From: an uncultured Oscillospiraceae bacterium
Lineage (GTDB): Bacteria; Bacillota; Clostridia; Oscillospirales; Acutalibacteraceae
Assembly (NCBI GenBank): GCA_900543525.1
Contig: UQRS01000062.1
Span: 1 to 13,303, forward strand
Length of the DNA stretch: 13,303 bases
Direction: 5' to 3'
In this document: positions 1 through 8,148 of the stretch, piece after piece
Layout: each line of letters opens with the position of its first letter
Position numbering within the stretch: the first letter of the stretch is position 1
Made by a program: the position numbers and the translations under genes
Notes under the pieces: generated by a model
Database searches by the model: none
What the model was told of the DNA's origin: nothing
The model's input: the letters and a program-made list of their open reading frames with translations, nothing else

Positions 1-752
1 TTCTACTTCCATGCCTTGTTCTGCTTTTTATCATACAAGTGCTTCTGCTCCCCGCAGCACTCGGGCTGACCTTTGCTTCCCGTTCGGTTAATCCCGAGCA
101 TATTTTAACCTACGCACCCGGCTCGCTGCAATTCGACAGTGATACCGAGGTTTTGGATAACGGGTCGGCCAGACTCTCGCTTTTCGAGGCAGCATACAGT
201 AACGTCCTGTCCGAAAGCGGAGAAAAGGTCATTGCGCCCGGAACGAAAAAAAGCAGTATTATAAGACTTAAAAACAATTCTAAAGGTGAAATTTCCTACA
301 CCGCCGTGCTCTGGTCAAACAGCACAGCAAAGGAGGAGACTGCCGTCGCCTCTCTTTCCGGAGAGGGCTTTTCGGACACGGCTGTCCCTACGCTTCCCGC
401 CGGGATAGAGGCCGACGCGGTCATCCGGGTGGTAGAGGGAAAAGTTGCCTCTCAAAGCATGCAGGATTTTGACATCGGCTGGATTTGGAATTTCGAGGAC
501 GCGGAAAATTCCGAGGCACGCGATCTGCTGGACACGGCGTTCGGAAATAAATCGGCGGATGGAGCGCCTGACAGCATCACAGTCGGATTTTATATTGTTG
601 TGACCGACGGCGGCGTTCACGTCACGCCCGAAGCGCCCAAAACCGGCGACACGGCCGCAGTTTTGGGCTATGGCTTGTGTTTTGTGCTCAGCGTAATTGT
701 CCTGCTGCTCCTCATCTTCGACAGGAGAAAAGCGAAAAAATATGAAAGCTAA
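1..752 (+). CDS. SipW-type surface protein with sortase-like C-terminal anchor (5' partial)
   Basis: The frame is open from the left edge (first whole codon at base 3), and the first ~24 codons encode a hydrophobic stretch ending LGLTFA, which looks like the core of a signal peptide. The true start is therefore upstream; the GTG at 39 would begin inside that stretch. The mature part is beta-rich and contains the pattern APGT...IIRLKNNSKGEISYTAVLWS, typical of TasA/CalY-like SipW substrates (known family style; my assignment is by eye). The C-terminus has PKTGD at 636-650, then a ~22-residue hydrophobic segment and a basic tail (DRRKAKK), the layout of a sortase sorting signal, although the residue before PKTG is Ala rather than Leu. 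Its stop overlaps the start of the signal peptidase gene by 11 bases, so the two are co-transcribed. Role inferred: anchored subunit or base of a surface fibre. The protease-like camelysin activity of some relatives cannot be claimed here. Confidence 0.8.
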   Translation, partial: LLPCLVLLFIIQVLLLPAALGLTFASRSVNPEHILTYAPGSLQFDSDTEVLDNGSARLSLFEAAYSNVLSESGEKVIAPGTKKSSIIRLKNNSKGEISYTAVLWSNSTAKEETAVASLSGEGFSDTAVPTLPAGIEADAVIRVVEGKVASQSMQDFDIGWIWNFEDAENSEARDLLDTAFGNKSADGAPDSITVGFYIVVTDGGVHVTPEAPKTGDTAAVLGYGLCFVLSVIVLLLLIFDRRKAKKYES

Positions 753-1254
753 AAGATTCCTATCCCATTTTGGAAAGGTTTTCGGGACGGTCTTGACGGT
801 TGTTTTGGCAGTTGTACTTGTCTCTAACATATACGTCCTGGCCGCCCAAAATATTTTTGGGCAAAAAAATCCCACGGTGTTCGGCTTTTCCACGGCCGTG
901 GTCGTAACCGGAAGCATGTCCCCGGCCATAGAGGCAGGTGATTTTATCGTGACTCGGCGCTGCACCGCTTATGAGGTCGGCGACATCGTCACCTTTGCGG
1001 GAGATGGCAGCACGACCACCCACCGAATTGTCCGAGAGACGGCCGACGGCCTGATCACCAAGGGTGACGCCAACGACGCGGAGGATTTGCAGCCGGTTTT
1101 GGAAAGCCGGGTGATCGGCAAAGTAGTCTTGACCATCAGAGGCGCTGGCAGCCTGCTGCTTGCGCTGAAAAGTCCGCTGGGGCTTCTCTGCCTTCTGGCA
1201 GTTCTGCTGATCGCCATGTATCTTCCCGGATTTGTAAAACAAAAAAGGAGCTGA
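742..1254 (+). CDS. sipW: Signal peptidase I, SipW/ER type
   Basis: A 170-residue membrane peptidase. The ATG at 742 is chosen over an upstream in-frame TTG at 697 because it follows an AGGAG at 723-727 and begins a normal basic-then-hydrophobic N-terminus. Membrane segments lie near residues 11-33 and 136-162. The active-site box is TGSMSP with Ser58 as the presumed nucleophile. His94 in TTTHRIV stands where bacterial type I enzymes have Lys, which marks the ER/SipW class (Ser-His dyad). The third box, TKGDANDAED, supplies Asp109/Asp112. In Bacillus, SipW specifically matures the matrix proteins TasA and TapA. Here the gene sits between two likely substrate genes, overlapping the upstream one by 11 bases and lying 5 bases from the next, so a dedicated processing role is a strong inference. 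Confidence 0.93.
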   Translation: MKAKRFLSHFGKVFGTVLTVVLAVVLVSNIYVLAAQNIFGQKNPTVFGFSTAVVVTGSMSPAIEAGDFIVTRRCTAYEVGDIVTFAGDGSTTTHRIVRETADGLITKGDANDAEDLQPVLESRVIGKVVLTIRGAGSLLLALKSPLGLLCLLAVLLIAMYLPGFVKQKRS

Positions 1255-1259
1255 GCAGA

Positions 1260-1919
1260 TTGGAAGAACGAAACGAAAAGGCAAGGCTCAGACTCCCGCT
1301 GCGAGCATATATCCTCTACCTTCTGCTAATCGCGTTTGCGCTGACCGGCGTGACCTTTTCGAGATATATCACCACCTCAGCCGGCAGTGATTCGGCCAGG
1401 GTCGCCACCATAAAGCGGTTGGAGATCACCGAAACCGGAAACTTTGCCGAGCCTCAAACCTGGGTGATTGCCCCCGGCGCTAACATCGAGAAAAAGGCGG
1501 TTGTTGAATTTGACGGCAGTGAAATGGCCTGCTATGTCTTTCTGGAAATCAAGGCGCCGGCCTGGCAGCACTCCGCCGCGCACAAATACACCTTTGCCGA
1601 TCCGGCAAGCGGCGCAGAGGCCCTCTCATGGGAGGTGGCCGACGGCTGGAACTTTCTATGTGAAGATGAAGGGAACGAGGTTTTCTACCAAATTGTCGGT
1701 GCCAACACCCCTTTCTCGGCCGACATCATCGGCAGGGACGGATTCATTACCGTAAGTGAGAAGATCACGAAAAGCAATTTGGACGTTTTTCCAAAAGCGC
1801 TTGACCTGACCTTTGAGGCAACGGCCGTTCAGTATCAAGGCTTCGGCGAGGGATTGGCCGAAGGCTATACCGACACTGACCGGGCCATGGCGGCCTGGAA
1901 CACCGTGAAAACGCAATAG
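1260..1919 (+). CDS. Secreted SipW-cognate beta-sandwich protein
   Basis: A 219-residue protein starting at TTG 1260, nine bases after an AAGGAG (1245-1250); no in-frame ATG occurs before the conserved region, so the rare start is well supported. The N-terminus has basic residues, a hydrophobic core, then GVTFSRYITTSAGSDSARVA, which matches the style of SipW-cognate signal peptides. After it comes the pattern WVIAPGANIEKKAVVEF and YVFLEIKAPAW, the same APG-strand-strand arrangement seen in the first gene and in other clostridial SipW substrates. There is no C-terminal anchor or second membrane segment, so the mature form should be released or polymerised. It follows the peptidase gene directly and precedes the giant surface protein by 25 bases. 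Function inferred: a fibre or matrix subunit; the exact family is not proven. Confidence 0.85.
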   Translation: MEERNEKARLRLPLRAYILYLLLIAFALTGVTFSRYITTSAGSDSARVATIKRLEITETGNFAEPQTWVIAPGANIEKKAVVEFDGSEMACYVFLEIKAPAWQHSAAHKYTFADPASGAEALSWEVADGWNFLCEDEGNEVFYQIVGANTPFSADIIGRDGFITVSEKITKSNLDVFPKALDLTFEATAVQYQGFGEGLAEGYTDTDRAMAAWNTVKTQ

Positions 1920-1944
1920 CCACCCGAAAGGAGATTTGGCGAAC

Positions 1945-4900
1945 ATGAAGCTTTGGACAAAGAAAAAATCCTATATCCTGCGGCTGCTGTCGGCAATCAT
2001 CTGCCTTTTGGTGCTCGCAAACGTCGTTCCGTTCCAGATGCTCGGCGCAGCGTTCCTCACCGCACCGGAGGTTTCGGTTACCGTGGATGGCGCGGCAGTT
2101 TCGGAGATTATACTGCCGCAGACCGACAAAATCACCCTGACGGCCAACGCCTCCCCCGAAAAGCGGGACACCGCCTTTCAGTGGCAGATTCTGACCGGCA
2201 CGCAGGACGGAGAGTGGGTCAACATTCTGGACGCGACCGCAAAGGAGCTCACCCTTTCCTACGCCGTGGTCGAAAGCCTGCTGGACAATTCGGGGAGTGT
2301 TTGCCTCCGCGCCAGCGCGCAGAACGGGGAATACACCGGCTACTCCGCCCCGGTTGCGGTGACGGTACACTATAACGCCCCGGAGGATGAAACCGCCCTT
2401 CTCTCCCCCGCTCCGCAAGCGATCGAGCTGCGTGATGCCGCGGACGAGTCCAATAGTGAGTATGTCCATATTTCCATAAACTATCTCGACTCGGTCACGG
2501 GACGGGCCATATACAACGGTTTTTCGGCGCAGATACAAAAGGGCACGTCCTACACCAACTCGGTCATCTCCCCCACCTACCTCGGCTATGCGCCCTACTA
2601 CAATCCCGATCATCCCGCCATCGGCCTGCCCGATGAGGGAGAGGTGGACGCATCCGCGGACGCTTCGATTATCCGGCTCGATATTCCCGAAAGCTTTGAC
2701 GGCGACAGCTATGTCGTCAACGTGTATTACAAGCCCATCAAGGTGCTCTATGCGGCGAGGTATTTCTTCCAGAACATAAATGACGACTTTTACTCGGAGG
2801 ATCTCGGCCTTTACAAGCAGGATTATGCTACGACCGGCACCATCATCTCCAACAAACAAATGGAGGCCAGCGACCCCGATAAAACCCAAGGCTTTACCAA
2901 GCTCTATCATTATCCCGAGGCGGTGGCGGCCGACGGCTCGACGGTTTTTGAGTGCTATTACGACCGCAATTACTATATCCTGAATTTCGACATGAACGGC
3001 GGCTACGGAACCGAGCCGGTTTATGCAAGATACGGCGCCCCCTTCCTGACCACAGAGCCGACAAGGCACGGCTACACCTTTGTCGGCTGGGATCTTCTGG
3101 AGGACGGGGTCGGCGACGGAAGTCCCGATCCCCTGCCCTCCACCATTCCGGCCGAGAATCAGACCTACAAAGCCATCTGGCAGCCGATCAGCACCCAGTA
3201 CACCACCGTATACTGGATTCAGAACGCCGACGACGACAATTACAGCTACATGGGCCGCGCGGTGCGCTATGCCGACGCGGGAAGCTTTGTCTCGGGATCG
3301 GACGGCCCCATGTGCGACAGCACCGACGAAGGCCATACCCACACCTCCGCCTGCTACCCCAACGAGCATTTCGAGTTTCAGGAGGCCGACCAGAACGTGG
3401 AGGTCAAGGGCGACGGATCGACCATTGTAAACGTCCGCTACACCCGGAAGTATTATACCTTGCGCTTTATCTATGCCAAGGAGTATAACGGAGCTTACGA
3501 CTGCTACAACCCCAGCGGTTTTAATGGGATAAGCTATGCAGTCGTGGGCGGAAGCACCCACGGCTTTGGAAACCAGAACACCACCAGAAGGCCGTGGCCG
3601 AACGGCACCGGCAACGACTATTCCCTCGACGACATCATTTACAACATGAACAAGACCGAGGGGAACAGCGAACAGTGGGGCACGATTTATGAAACGATGG
3701 ATCAAACCGAAGACCTCTCCCGCCTGCCCCAGATCATACAGCCGAGCGTCGAAAACGCCGCATATTCCACCGGCGTTTATCCCGAGCCGGGAACCGGCTA
3801 TACCGGAAGCGCCAAGGGCAACACCGGCAACGGAAACTACAACATCCAGGGCGACCGGTTCTACTACTTCGATCTGACCGCCCGTTACGGCGCCGATCTC
3901 TCCCAGCTCTGGCCGGCGGCCGTCTTTGACAAGGTCAAGGTGGCGCACCCCGACAAGCATATAGACAACGGCGGCGCAGACAACCTTAAAAACGACGGAT
4001 GGGGAAACTACGCCTTCCTTGCCGGCTGGAACGGCGAGTACAAGGTCACCTATTCCCTCCGGAACGACAACTCCACCATCAAGGGCAATTATCAGAAGCT
4101 GGACGATACCGTCCTCTTCGGCGCGCTCGGAGACAAAACCTTTACCTATGACAGCGACCGCATCATAACCACCACGGCGACGGTCGGCGGCAAGAAGGTT
4201 ACCTCCCGCGTCAACTACTTTGTCAACTTTTTCAACAACGGCAAGGGCGTGTCCTGGAACGTTCCGCGGGAGTGGAACTATGACCTTTTTGTGCCCATAT
4301 TTGATGGAGAGCTGACCGCCGATCAGATCACCACCGTGCAGCAGTACGGCAATGACAAAAAGACCTGCGACATCGGCGGGTACACCTATTACTACTACAA
4401 GCTGAACAATACGATCTACCGCCTTTTCGATCAGGTAGTCACCAGCGATGATGGCACGGTTGCAAAAAATCAAACCCAAACCGCGCTGGAAGGCTTCGCG
4501 TTTGAGGATGGAGATCTCAGCGACTACTGCGCCCGCGCCGAAAAAATCGATAACGGCACCCTGACGGACGGGCGCACGTCGTACACCGTCCGGTTTTTCT
4601 ACAAGCGCGACACCTTCGACCTTGTCAAGCACAACCACAACGAACAGCCCCAGACCGAGTCGGATGTGGAGTTTGACAGCGATGTGGACAGGTTTGTATA
4701 TGATGACGACGGCGATCAGATTGTCCCAAGCTATCCCACCACCCTCAAAAAAGGCGCCTATGTGTTCAGAGGCTGGTACGAAAGTCCCGGCTGCTACGAC
4801 GGCACGGAGTATACGGCCGGGACGAGGATGCCCGCCTCGGACTTTTCTCTCTATGCCAAATGGGAGATCGTCTCCCACACGGTGTGGTTCTTCAAGGACT

Positions 4901-6951
4901 ATGACTCCATGCTGAATTTTCAAAACTACGGCGATGAAAGCGGCCTGATAGAAACGCGCAGCGTTCCGCACGAAAGCGTCGTCGGCGACATCGACGACGC
5001 AGAGGACAGTGACTATGATTTCAGCGGCTGGTTCCAGATGAAAAAGGAGGAGAAAACCGCTTTTTCTCCCCCGGACACGCCGATCATAAACGATACCTAC
5101 GTCTTTGCCGACTGGGGCTCTCAATCGGCGCAGCCGTATGTCATACACTACGCCCTCGACATACCCGAAACCGATGAAAGCGTTCTCACACTGCTGAACG
5201 CGGCGGCCAACGGAATGCCGGAGGACAACACCGAGTACACAGTCACTGTAAACGGCGTGCAAACGAAATACGTCTACCTCGACAGCGACGGGAGGTATCA
5301 CCTCTCCATCGCCGACCGGACAAAGGGCTTTGCCTATCAGGGCAACACCCGGACCTTCCATCCCAAAACCGGAAACCCCTATGACCAGCTTTGGGACGGA
5401 TACAACAACGGGTATTATCCCACGCTGGCCAGCCACTCCATTTCCATCCGGTATGAGGCGGACAAGGAAAATCCGCAGCACAACGTCTTTACCTTCACCT
5501 ATGTCCACATGGACCGCATTGATTACACCGTGGAGTACCGGCGCCTCGACACCGGGGCGTATATTTCCTCCGCGCCCGGAAACGGCAAAGTGGATAAGCA
5601 GACCTTCCTTTCGGTGGTGACCGAGCGGTTCGCGGTAGTAACCGACATGATCCCGGACGCTTTCTACAAGCGGCTTATCCTCGCGGTGGAAAAGCAGGAG
5701 AACGGAAGCGTCATCTCCTCCCCCGACAATGTTGTGACCTTCTATTATTCGCAAAACAGCGCCAACGCCTTCTACGCGGTTCACCACATGCTGCAGAACA
5801 TCGATGCCGCCTCCGATCTGCCGCAGTCCGACGGAAGCGGCGGCTACACAAACTATACCGAAAACAAGGCGCACACCGAAGGCATCGGCAAAATCGGCGA
5901 GGAAATCCAGGTTGCGCCGCAAAGCTTCATCGGCTTTACGGTTTACGGCAAGGGGCAGGTTAAGGGAGAGCCCGAATTCACCGACCTTCAGGACACATCA
6001 TCGGATCACCCCTATTTTAACATCACAATTGAGGCGGAAGGAACAGAGCTTTATATCTTCTACACCCGCAACATTCAAAATTACAAGATATACCACCTCC
6101 GCTATGGAACCAACATCAGCAATCTTGACGCTCTGGAATATAACGCCACCGATCAGGGCAACGGGGTTCTGACACCGATTGAGAACGGCTCGGGCAAGAA
6201 CGGAAGCACTGTAACCGCCTCCTGCAAGACGTCCGCCGAAATCCCGGGCATGAGCTGCGTTTCGGAATTTACCAAAACCATTGTGCTCCGTGCCAATGAT
6301 AGCCAGAATTACATTCTGTTCTACTACTCACCTCTTCAGTTCACGGTGGAATACAAGGTCTGGCAGTTCGGCGGCGGAAGTCTTGACAAAAGCATCGAGG
6401 TTGTAAACGGAACCGATCCGTTTACCGGCTCTTCTCCCACCGCGCAGACCGGCTACAGCTTCGAGGGCTGGTATCTTGATGAGGCCTGCACGCAGCCGGT
6501 GGTTTCCACCCCTGCCGCCGACGATGACAAGGCCACGCTTTCGGAAGATCGGCTGATCCCCACGACCGCAAATCTTGACCCGATCCCGAAAATCAACGTT
6601 TTTTATGCAAAATTCCTCCCGACCTACGGCGACCTTACCATCACCCGCCAGAACGGCGCAGACGGGCAAAGCGGCGGAGAACAAACCTTTGTCTATAAGC
6701 TGACGTCGGTGCAGAATCCCGAGCATGTCCTGTACGCCTCGATCACCGGAAACGGCAGTGCGGTCATCAAAAACCTACCCTGCGGGGATTACGTCATCGA
6801 GCAGGTGAACGGCTGGTCATGGAGATATTCCGACGGCAAAAAGACCGTCTCGCTCCCGCAGGAGGGCTGCTCCGTCCGGTTTGACGCGGAGGCCGAAAAC
6901 GAGAGCTGGCTGAACGCAAACAGCAAAAAAAACCAGAACAGAAAGGGATGA
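1945..6951 (+). CDS. Giant secreted InlB-repeat (Flg_new) surface protein with C-terminal prealbumin-like domain
   Basis: A 1,668-residue secreted protein. ATG 1945 sits 11 bases after AAGGAG (1928-1933); the TTG at 1936 is too close to that site. Layout: signal peptide 1-35; Ig-like domain about 40-145; MucBP-like beta modules near 175-290; InlB-type (Listeria-Bacteroides, Flg_new) repeats near 343-413, 886-975, 978-1058 and 1466-1557, each with the GY/F-x-F-x-GW core and an ending like KAIW, AKW or FYAKF; and a Cna-B/prealbumin-like C-terminal domain about 1560-1668 (GDLTITRQ ... LPCGDYVIEQV ... ESWLNANSKK). Three modules share a V/A-x-Y/H-x-(2)-QN motif (QN at 276, 426, 1284). Residues ~480-885 are Tyr/Asn/Gly-rich and resemble nothing I recognise. 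Cys457, His464, His466 and Cys470 form a possible metal site. No LPXTG or C-terminal membrane helix is present. Inferred role: adhesin or scaffold assembled with the SipW substrates around it. Confidence 0.9.
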   Translation: MKLWTKKKSYILRLLSAIICLLVLANVVPFQMLGAAFLTAPEVSVTVDGAAVSEIILPQTDKITLTANASPEKRDTAFQWQILTGTQDGEWVNILDATAKELTLSYAVVESLLDNSGSVCLRASAQNGEYTGYSAPVAVTVHYNAPEDETALLSPAPQAIELRDAADESNSEYVHISINYLDSVTGRAIYNGFSAQIQKGTSYTNSVISPTYLGYAPYYNPDHPAIGLPDEGEVDASADASIIRLDIPESFDGDSYVVNVYYKPIKVLYAARYFFQNINDDFYSEDLGLYKQDYATTGTIISNKQMEASDPDKTQGFTKLYHYPEAVAADGSTVFECYYDRNYYILNFDMNGGYGTEPVYARYGAPFLTTEPTRHGYTFVGWDLLEDGVGDGSPDPLPSTIPAENQTYKAIWQPISTQYTTVYWIQNADDDNYSYMGRAVRYADAGSFVSGSDGPMCDSTDEGHTHTSACYPNEHFEFQEADQNVEVKGDGSTIVNVRYTRKYYTLRFIYAKEYNGAYDCYNPSGFNGISYAVVGGSTHGFGNQNTTRRPWPNGTGNDYSLDDIIYNMNKTEGNSEQWGTIYETMDQTEDLSRLPQIIQPSVENAAYSTGVYPEPGTGYTGSAKGNTGNGNYNIQGDRFYYFDLTARYGADLSQLWPAAVFDKVKVAHPDKHIDNGGADNLKNDGWGNYAFLAGWNGEYKVTYSLRNDNSTIKGNYQKLDDTVLFGALGDKTFTYDSDRIITTTATVGGKKVTSRVNYFVNFFNNGKGVSWNVPREWNYDLFVPIFDGELTADQITTVQQYGNDKKTCDIGGYTYYYYKLNNTIYRLFDQVVTSDDGTVAKNQTQTALEGFAFEDGDLSDYCARAEKIDNGTLTDGRTSYTVRFFYKRDTFDLVKHNHNEQPQTESDVEFDSDVDRFVYDDDGDQIVPSYPTTLKKGAYVFRGWYESPGCYDGTEYTAGTRMPASDFSLYAKWEIVSHTVWFFKDYDSMLNFQNYGDESGLIETRSVPHESVVGDIDDAEDSDYDFSGWFQMKKEEKTAFSPPDTPIINDTYVFADWGSQSAQPYVIHYALDIPETDESVLTLLNAAANGMPEDNTEYTVTVNGVQTKYVYLDSDGRYHLSIADRTKGFAYQGNTRTFHPKTGNPYDQLWDGYNNGYYPTLASHSISIRYEADKENPQHNVFTFTYVHMDRIDYTVEYRRLDTGAYISSAPGNGKVDKQTFLSVVTERFAVVTDMIPDAFYKRLILAVEKQENGSVISSPDNVVTFYYSQNSANAFYAVHHMLQNIDAASDLPQSDGSGGYTNYTENKAHTEGIGKIGEEIQVAPQSFIGFTVYGKGQVKGEPEFTDLQDTSSDHPYFNITIEAEGTELYIFYTRNIQNYKIYHLRYGTNISNLDALEYNATDQGNGVLTPIENGSGKNGSTVTASCKTSAEIPGMSCVSEFTKTIVLRANDSQNYILFYYSPLQFTVEYKVWQFGGGSLDKSIEVVNGTDPFTGSSPTAQTGYSFEGWYLDEACTQPVVSTPAADDDKATLSEDRLIPTTANLDPIPKINVFYAKFLPTYGDLTITRQNGADGQSGGEQTFVYKLTSVQNPEHVLYASITGNGSAVIKNLPCGDYVIEQVNGWSWRYSDGKKTVSLPQEGCSVRFDAEAENESWLNANSKKNQNRKG

Positions 6952-7523
6952 GCCGGGTGCGCAAAAAAACCAATCGAATCCTCCTCTGTGCCGCGGCTCT
7001 GACCCTTGCGGCGGCCATAGGCATAACCGTCGCCTTCATGTTCAGGCGGGCGACGGCCGAAAACCAGTTTGTTCCGGCACAGGTTTCCTGCACCGTTCAC
7101 GAAAAGCTTGACGGCGTCGAATATACCGACGGCCTCCACTCCGGCACGAGAAAGACCGATATCACGGTGGAAAACACCTCGAACATCGCTGTCTTTATCC
7201 GCCTGCGGGTGGTGTCGAACTGGGTAAACGCCGCCGGAGAGATCATCGGCATCTCCTCCAAAATGCCGGAGCTGTCCCTTATGGACAACTGGATCAAAGG
7301 CTCGGACGACACCTACTACTATCTTCTTCCGGTGGAAGCGGGTGCTTCCACCGCGCCCCTCTGCGCGCCGATCTATCTGGAGGAATCCACCGACCGCGAC
7401 GGCAGCGCGGTTTATCAGAACGTCGAGCTGTTTGCCGAGGTGATACAAGCCTCCCCCCAAAAGGCGGCCACAGCAGGCTGGGGCGTCACTGTAAGCGAGG
7501 GAAAAATCACCTCCGCCCCGTAA
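6948..7523 (+). CDS. Secreted SipW-cognate-like small protein, last gene of the operon
   Basis: A 191-residue protein whose ATG overlaps the stop of the giant gene (ATGA), with AGAAAGGG just upstream as ribosome site, indicating translational coupling. The N-terminus is basic (MSRVRKKTNR), then a hydrophobic core near 11-31, then a short basic motif FRRATAENQF. The mature part has the pattern TDITVENTSNIAVFIRLRVVSNW, a strand pair common in clostridial SipW-dependent proteins, and appears distantly related to the two other small proteins of the operon. There is no C-terminal anchor. The peptidase three genes upstream is its likely processing enzyme. Function inferred: minor subunit, cap or chaperone-like partner of the giant protein. 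It ends seven bases before the operon terminator. Confidence 0.85.
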   Translation: MSRVRKKTNRILLCAAALTLAAAIGITVAFMFRRATAENQFVPAQVSCTVHEKLDGVEYTDGLHSGTRKTDITVENTSNIAVFIRLRVVSNWVNAAGEIIGISSKMPELSLMDNWIKGSDDTYYYLLPVEAGASTAPLCAPIYLEESTDRDGSAVYQNVELFAEVIQASPQKAATAGWGVTVSEGKITSAP

Positions 7524-7530
7524 TTTTTTT

Positions 7531-7583
7531 AAAAAACCGAACCGTTTCTCCTTTCAAAGGAACGGTTCGGTTTTTTGATATTC
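7531..7583 (+). terminator. Strong intrinsic terminator of the SipW operon
   Basis: Sixteen bases at 7531-7546 (AAAAAACCGAACCGTT) pair perfectly with 7561-7576 (AACGGTTCGGTTTTTT). The 14-base loop holds a further CCTT-TCA-AAGG mini-stem. The A-run and T-run make it usable on either strand. It begins seven bases after the stop of the last operon gene. Confidence 0.93.
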
Positions 7584-7614
7584 TCAAAAGGACTGCGCAC
7601 GGAGTCGATTTCCC

Positions 7615-7671
7615 CGAAAAACGCAAAAATGCCGGAGGGGGCAAAGCAGTGGGTGCTTTATCCTCTCCGGC
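7615..7671 (-). terminator. Intrinsic terminator of trxA (long imperfect hairpin)
   Basis: GCCGGAG (7631-7637) pairs with CTCCGGC (7665-7671), continues through G-C and G-U pairs, and closes with AAAGCA (7643-7648) against TGCTTT (7654-7659) around a 5-base loop, giving about 17 pairs with one mismatch. On the - strand it is followed by ATTTTTGCGTTTTT, as expected for a terminator. A shorter GGCCGG-ATGA-CCGGCC hairpin (7701-7716) directly follows the trxA stop. Confidence 0.8.
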
Positions 7672-7718
7672 AGAGCCGTACTCTATAAAATCGACCGACA
7701 GGCCGGATGACCGGCCGA

Positions 7719-8030
7719 TCAGCCCTGCAGCATGTCGAGGATCTCCTCCTCCGACTTGCCGCCGACCGATTTGGAAACCATCTTGCCATTCTTCATCACC
7801 ACAAGGGTAGGGATGCTCATGATTCCGAATTTCTCGGCCAGCTCGGGCTGCTCGTCCACATTGATTTTGCCGACCCTGGCATTCTCCGCCTTTTCGGCAG
7901 CGGCGTCCACAATGGGAGAAAGCATCCGGCAGGGTCCGCACCACGCGGCCCAAAAATCCAGCAGCACCGGTACGGGAGACTGCAAAACCTCTGTTTCAAA
8001 ATTTTCCTTGGTAATTGTAAGCGGCGCCAT
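7719..8030 (-). CDS. trxA: Thioredoxin
   Basis: A 103-residue cytoplasmic thiol-disulphide reductant, full length for the family. The active site WCGPC is at residues 30-34 inside LLDFWAAWCGPC, followed by KINVDEQPELAEKFGIMSIPTL with the conserved cis-Pro (Pro74) and by the Gly-rich turn VGGKSEEEI near the C-terminus. It would reduce ribonucleotide reductase, methionine sulphoxide reductase and peroxiredoxins, being recharged by thioredoxin reductase, which is not in this window. The ATG at 8030 is preferred over longer in-frame starts because GAAAGGAG (8038-8045) lies seven bases upstream and the protein then begins exactly as other thioredoxins do. It has its own promoter, a structured leader and its own terminator, so it is probably monocistronic even though the XRE gene lies upstream on the same strand. 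Confidence 0.97.
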   Translation of the reverse strand: MAPLTITKENFETEVLQSPVPVLLDFWAAWCGPCRMLSPIVDAAAEKAENARVGKINVDEQPELAEKFGIMSIPTLVVMKNGKMVSKSVGGKSEEEILDMLQG

Positions 8031-8055
8031 AATTGTTCTCCTTTCAAAATAAATC

Positions 8056-8116
8056 GAAACGGTACAGCAAAACCGCCGCGCGGAAATCCCCGGCGTTTGC
8101 GGACGCGCACCGTTTC
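8056..8116 (-). promoter_or_regulatory. Nested stem-loop in the trxA leader
   Basis: On the - strand GAAACGGT (8116-8109) pairs perfectly with ACCGTTTC (8063-8056). Inside it GCAAACGCCG (8100-8091) pairs with CGGCG-GT-TTTGC (8078-8067), ten pairs with a two-base bulge and a 12-base loop. The structure starts near the predicted transcription start and leaves the ribosome site (8038-8045) outside. It matches no riboswitch class I know. It could be a stabilising 5' structure or a cis-regulatory RNA; the pairing is seen, the role is inferred. Confidence 0.5.
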
Positions 8117-8120
8117 TTTT

Positions 8121-8148
8121 ATTATACACCATTTTGCGATGTAATCCA
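8121..8148 (-). promoter_or_regulatory. Probable trxA promoter
   Basis: Reading the - strand, a perfect -10 TATAAT lies at 8126-8121 and a weak -35 TGGATT at 8148-8143, with a 16-base spacer. The predicted start near 8114 gives a leader of about 84 bases before the trxA ATG. Confidence 0.55.

Noticed and set aside
1936..1938. TTG as the start of the giant protein
   Set aside because: It is only two bases from the AAGGAG; ATG 1945 has proper spacing and directly starts the signal peptide.
1765..5922. A 1,385-codon open frame on the - strand opposite the giant surface protein gene
   Set aside because: It is Val/Gly/Ile/Arg-rich without domains, signal peptide or ribosome site. The + strand frame has a signal peptide, AGGAG site and clear InlB-type repeats. 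The antisense frame is a by-product of strong codon bias (C-rich third positions).
6900..6951. Truncation of the giant protein because it lacks a cell-wall anchor
   Set aside because: The C-terminal prealbumin-like domain looks complete, ending in a WLNANS motif I recall from relatives, and the stop is coupled (ATGA) to the next gene, so the end appears natural.
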